Below are positions 46,792-47,021 of a DNA stretch of 47,021 nt, piece by piece. The DNA lies in the NCBI GenBank assembly GCA_013824915.1, contig PNOQ01000024.1:1-47021 (forward strand), in the 5' to 3' direction. Origin of the DNA: Nanoarchaeum sp. (GTDB lineage Archaea; Nanobdellota; Nanobdellia; SCGC-AAA011-G17; PNOQ01). A program made the position numbers and the translations under genes. The notes beneath the pieces are model-generated. The model was not told the origin of the DNA, searched no databases, and worked only from the letters and a program-made list of their open reading frames with translations. How positions within the stretch are numbered: position 1 is the first letter of the stretch; every line of letters begins with the position of its first letter.

Positions 46792-47021
46792 ATGATAAAT
46801 CATGATATTAAACCAACAGGAATTGCTTCCGCTTACGTTGAAGCACCATTTGATATAGCCTTAGAAGAATTAGAAGAAGCAGGCTACAAACCAATTTCTT
46901 TAGAACAAAATGCAAGATTAAGAATCCAGCAAGGTAAAGGCGCTGATGTTTCTAGAAAGGGAAATTGGACAAGAGAAGGATTTATTTATATCCCTGGTGC
47001 AGACAAAGTTAGAATAGTTAG
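46792..47021 (+). CDS. hypothetical protein, truncated by window end
   Basis: At least 76 codons are open from ATG 46792 to the edge. The protein begins MINHDIKPTGIASAYVEAPF and has a helical region rich in Glu (DIALEELEEAGYKPISLEQN) followed by VSRKGNWTREGFIYIPGADK. The family is unknown to me. An AGGATAA SD-like sequence precedes the ATG. Divergent from the double Lrp regulator across about 148 nt. Confidence 0.6.
   Translation, partial: MINHDIKPTGIASAYVEAPFDIALEELEEAGYKPISLEQNARLRIQQGKGADVSRKGNWTREGFIYIPGADKVRIV

Noticed and set aside
1-47021. CRISPR array, rRNA, integrase or transposase
   Set aside because: No regularly spaced repeat array, no rRNA-like conserved blocks and no recombinase motifs found by reading the translated frames; the islet junctions lack an adjacent recombinase gene.

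Overview
The window reads as a chromosome segment of a small-genome, A+T-rich archaeon. I see exosome core subunits (Rrp4, Rrp41, Rrp42), a proteasome alpha subunit, SBDS, RNase P proteins (Rpp30, Pop5), RpoK/Rpb6, archaeal-type UMP kinase, eL33, uL16, Mre11-Rad50, a SAMP/E1/NcsA thiolation set and a CCA-less tRNA-Val gene. Many starts lie about 24-32 nt downstream of a TATA box (TTTATAAA or TTTAAA) with no Shine-Dalgarno sequence, so leaderless mRNAs look common. Genes inside operons often use SD motifs and ATGA overlaps. The many short orphan proteins, the archaeal RNase J and the RHS-core protein suggest a DPANN lineage (Woesearchaeota/Pacearchaeota-like). That placement is inference; no rRNA is present.

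Layout. 0-7.8 kb: SufS-type cysteine desulfurase, then pyrimidine and dTTP genes (ThyX, Tmk, a kinase-dCMP deaminase fusion, UMP kinase) mixed with small orphans, then an AK6/Fap7 kinase. 7.8-13.8 kb: RNase P p30, three orphans, then the exosome/proteasome superoperon Pop5-PsmA-SBDS-Rrp4-Rrp41-Rrp42 ending in RpoK. 13.9-18.9 kb: enolase and uS2, which normally follow RpoK in archaea, separated here by orphans and TerC. 18.9-22.3 kb: a tandem paralogue pair, a 39-aa acidic microprotein, DUF192, RNase J and small membrane or basic proteins. 22.3-24.1 kb: an exported mini-RHS protein with a possible caspase-like C-terminal domain, tail-to-tail with an exported L,D-transpeptidase-like protein. 24.2-28.1 kb: deoxynucleoside kinase, Mre11, Rad50.

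28.1-31.3 kb is a rearranged region. A 2.2-kb islet (TrmB-type regulator, membrane protein, methyltransferase) sits between two diverged copies of the rad50 3' end. A second small insert sits between two copies of the 5' end of the Sua5/TsaC gene. 31.3-36.1 kb: Sua5/TsaC, an exported membrane protein, a DsbA-fold protein without CxxC, and a tight operon of NcsA/TtuA-like thiolase, GG-ending ubiquitin-like protein, membrane thioredoxin and E1-like enzyme. With the cysteine desulfurase these could form a tRNA thiolation or protein-modification route. 36.1-40.9 kb: tRNA-Val, a membrane-anchored HTH protein divergent from an exported coiled-coil protein with an acidic, sequon-rich tail, a lipoprotein, and a nucleotidyltransferase-HEPN-like fusion. 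41.0-47.0 kb: eL33, uL16, orphans, PEP synthase with a coupled 44-aa zinc ribbon, a double Lrp/AsnC regulator and a truncated gene at the window edge.

The strongest candidates for something new are the gene-end duplications around the TrmB islet, the mini-RHS/caspase-like protein next to the L,D-transpeptidase, the kinase-dCMP deaminase fusion, a 13-codon leader ORF overlapping pop5, and the three-repeat 10-bp-phased motif upstream of the membrane HTH gene. No CRISPR array, transposase, integrase, rRNA or replication origin was recognised. No stretch longer than 300 bases lacks a gene.
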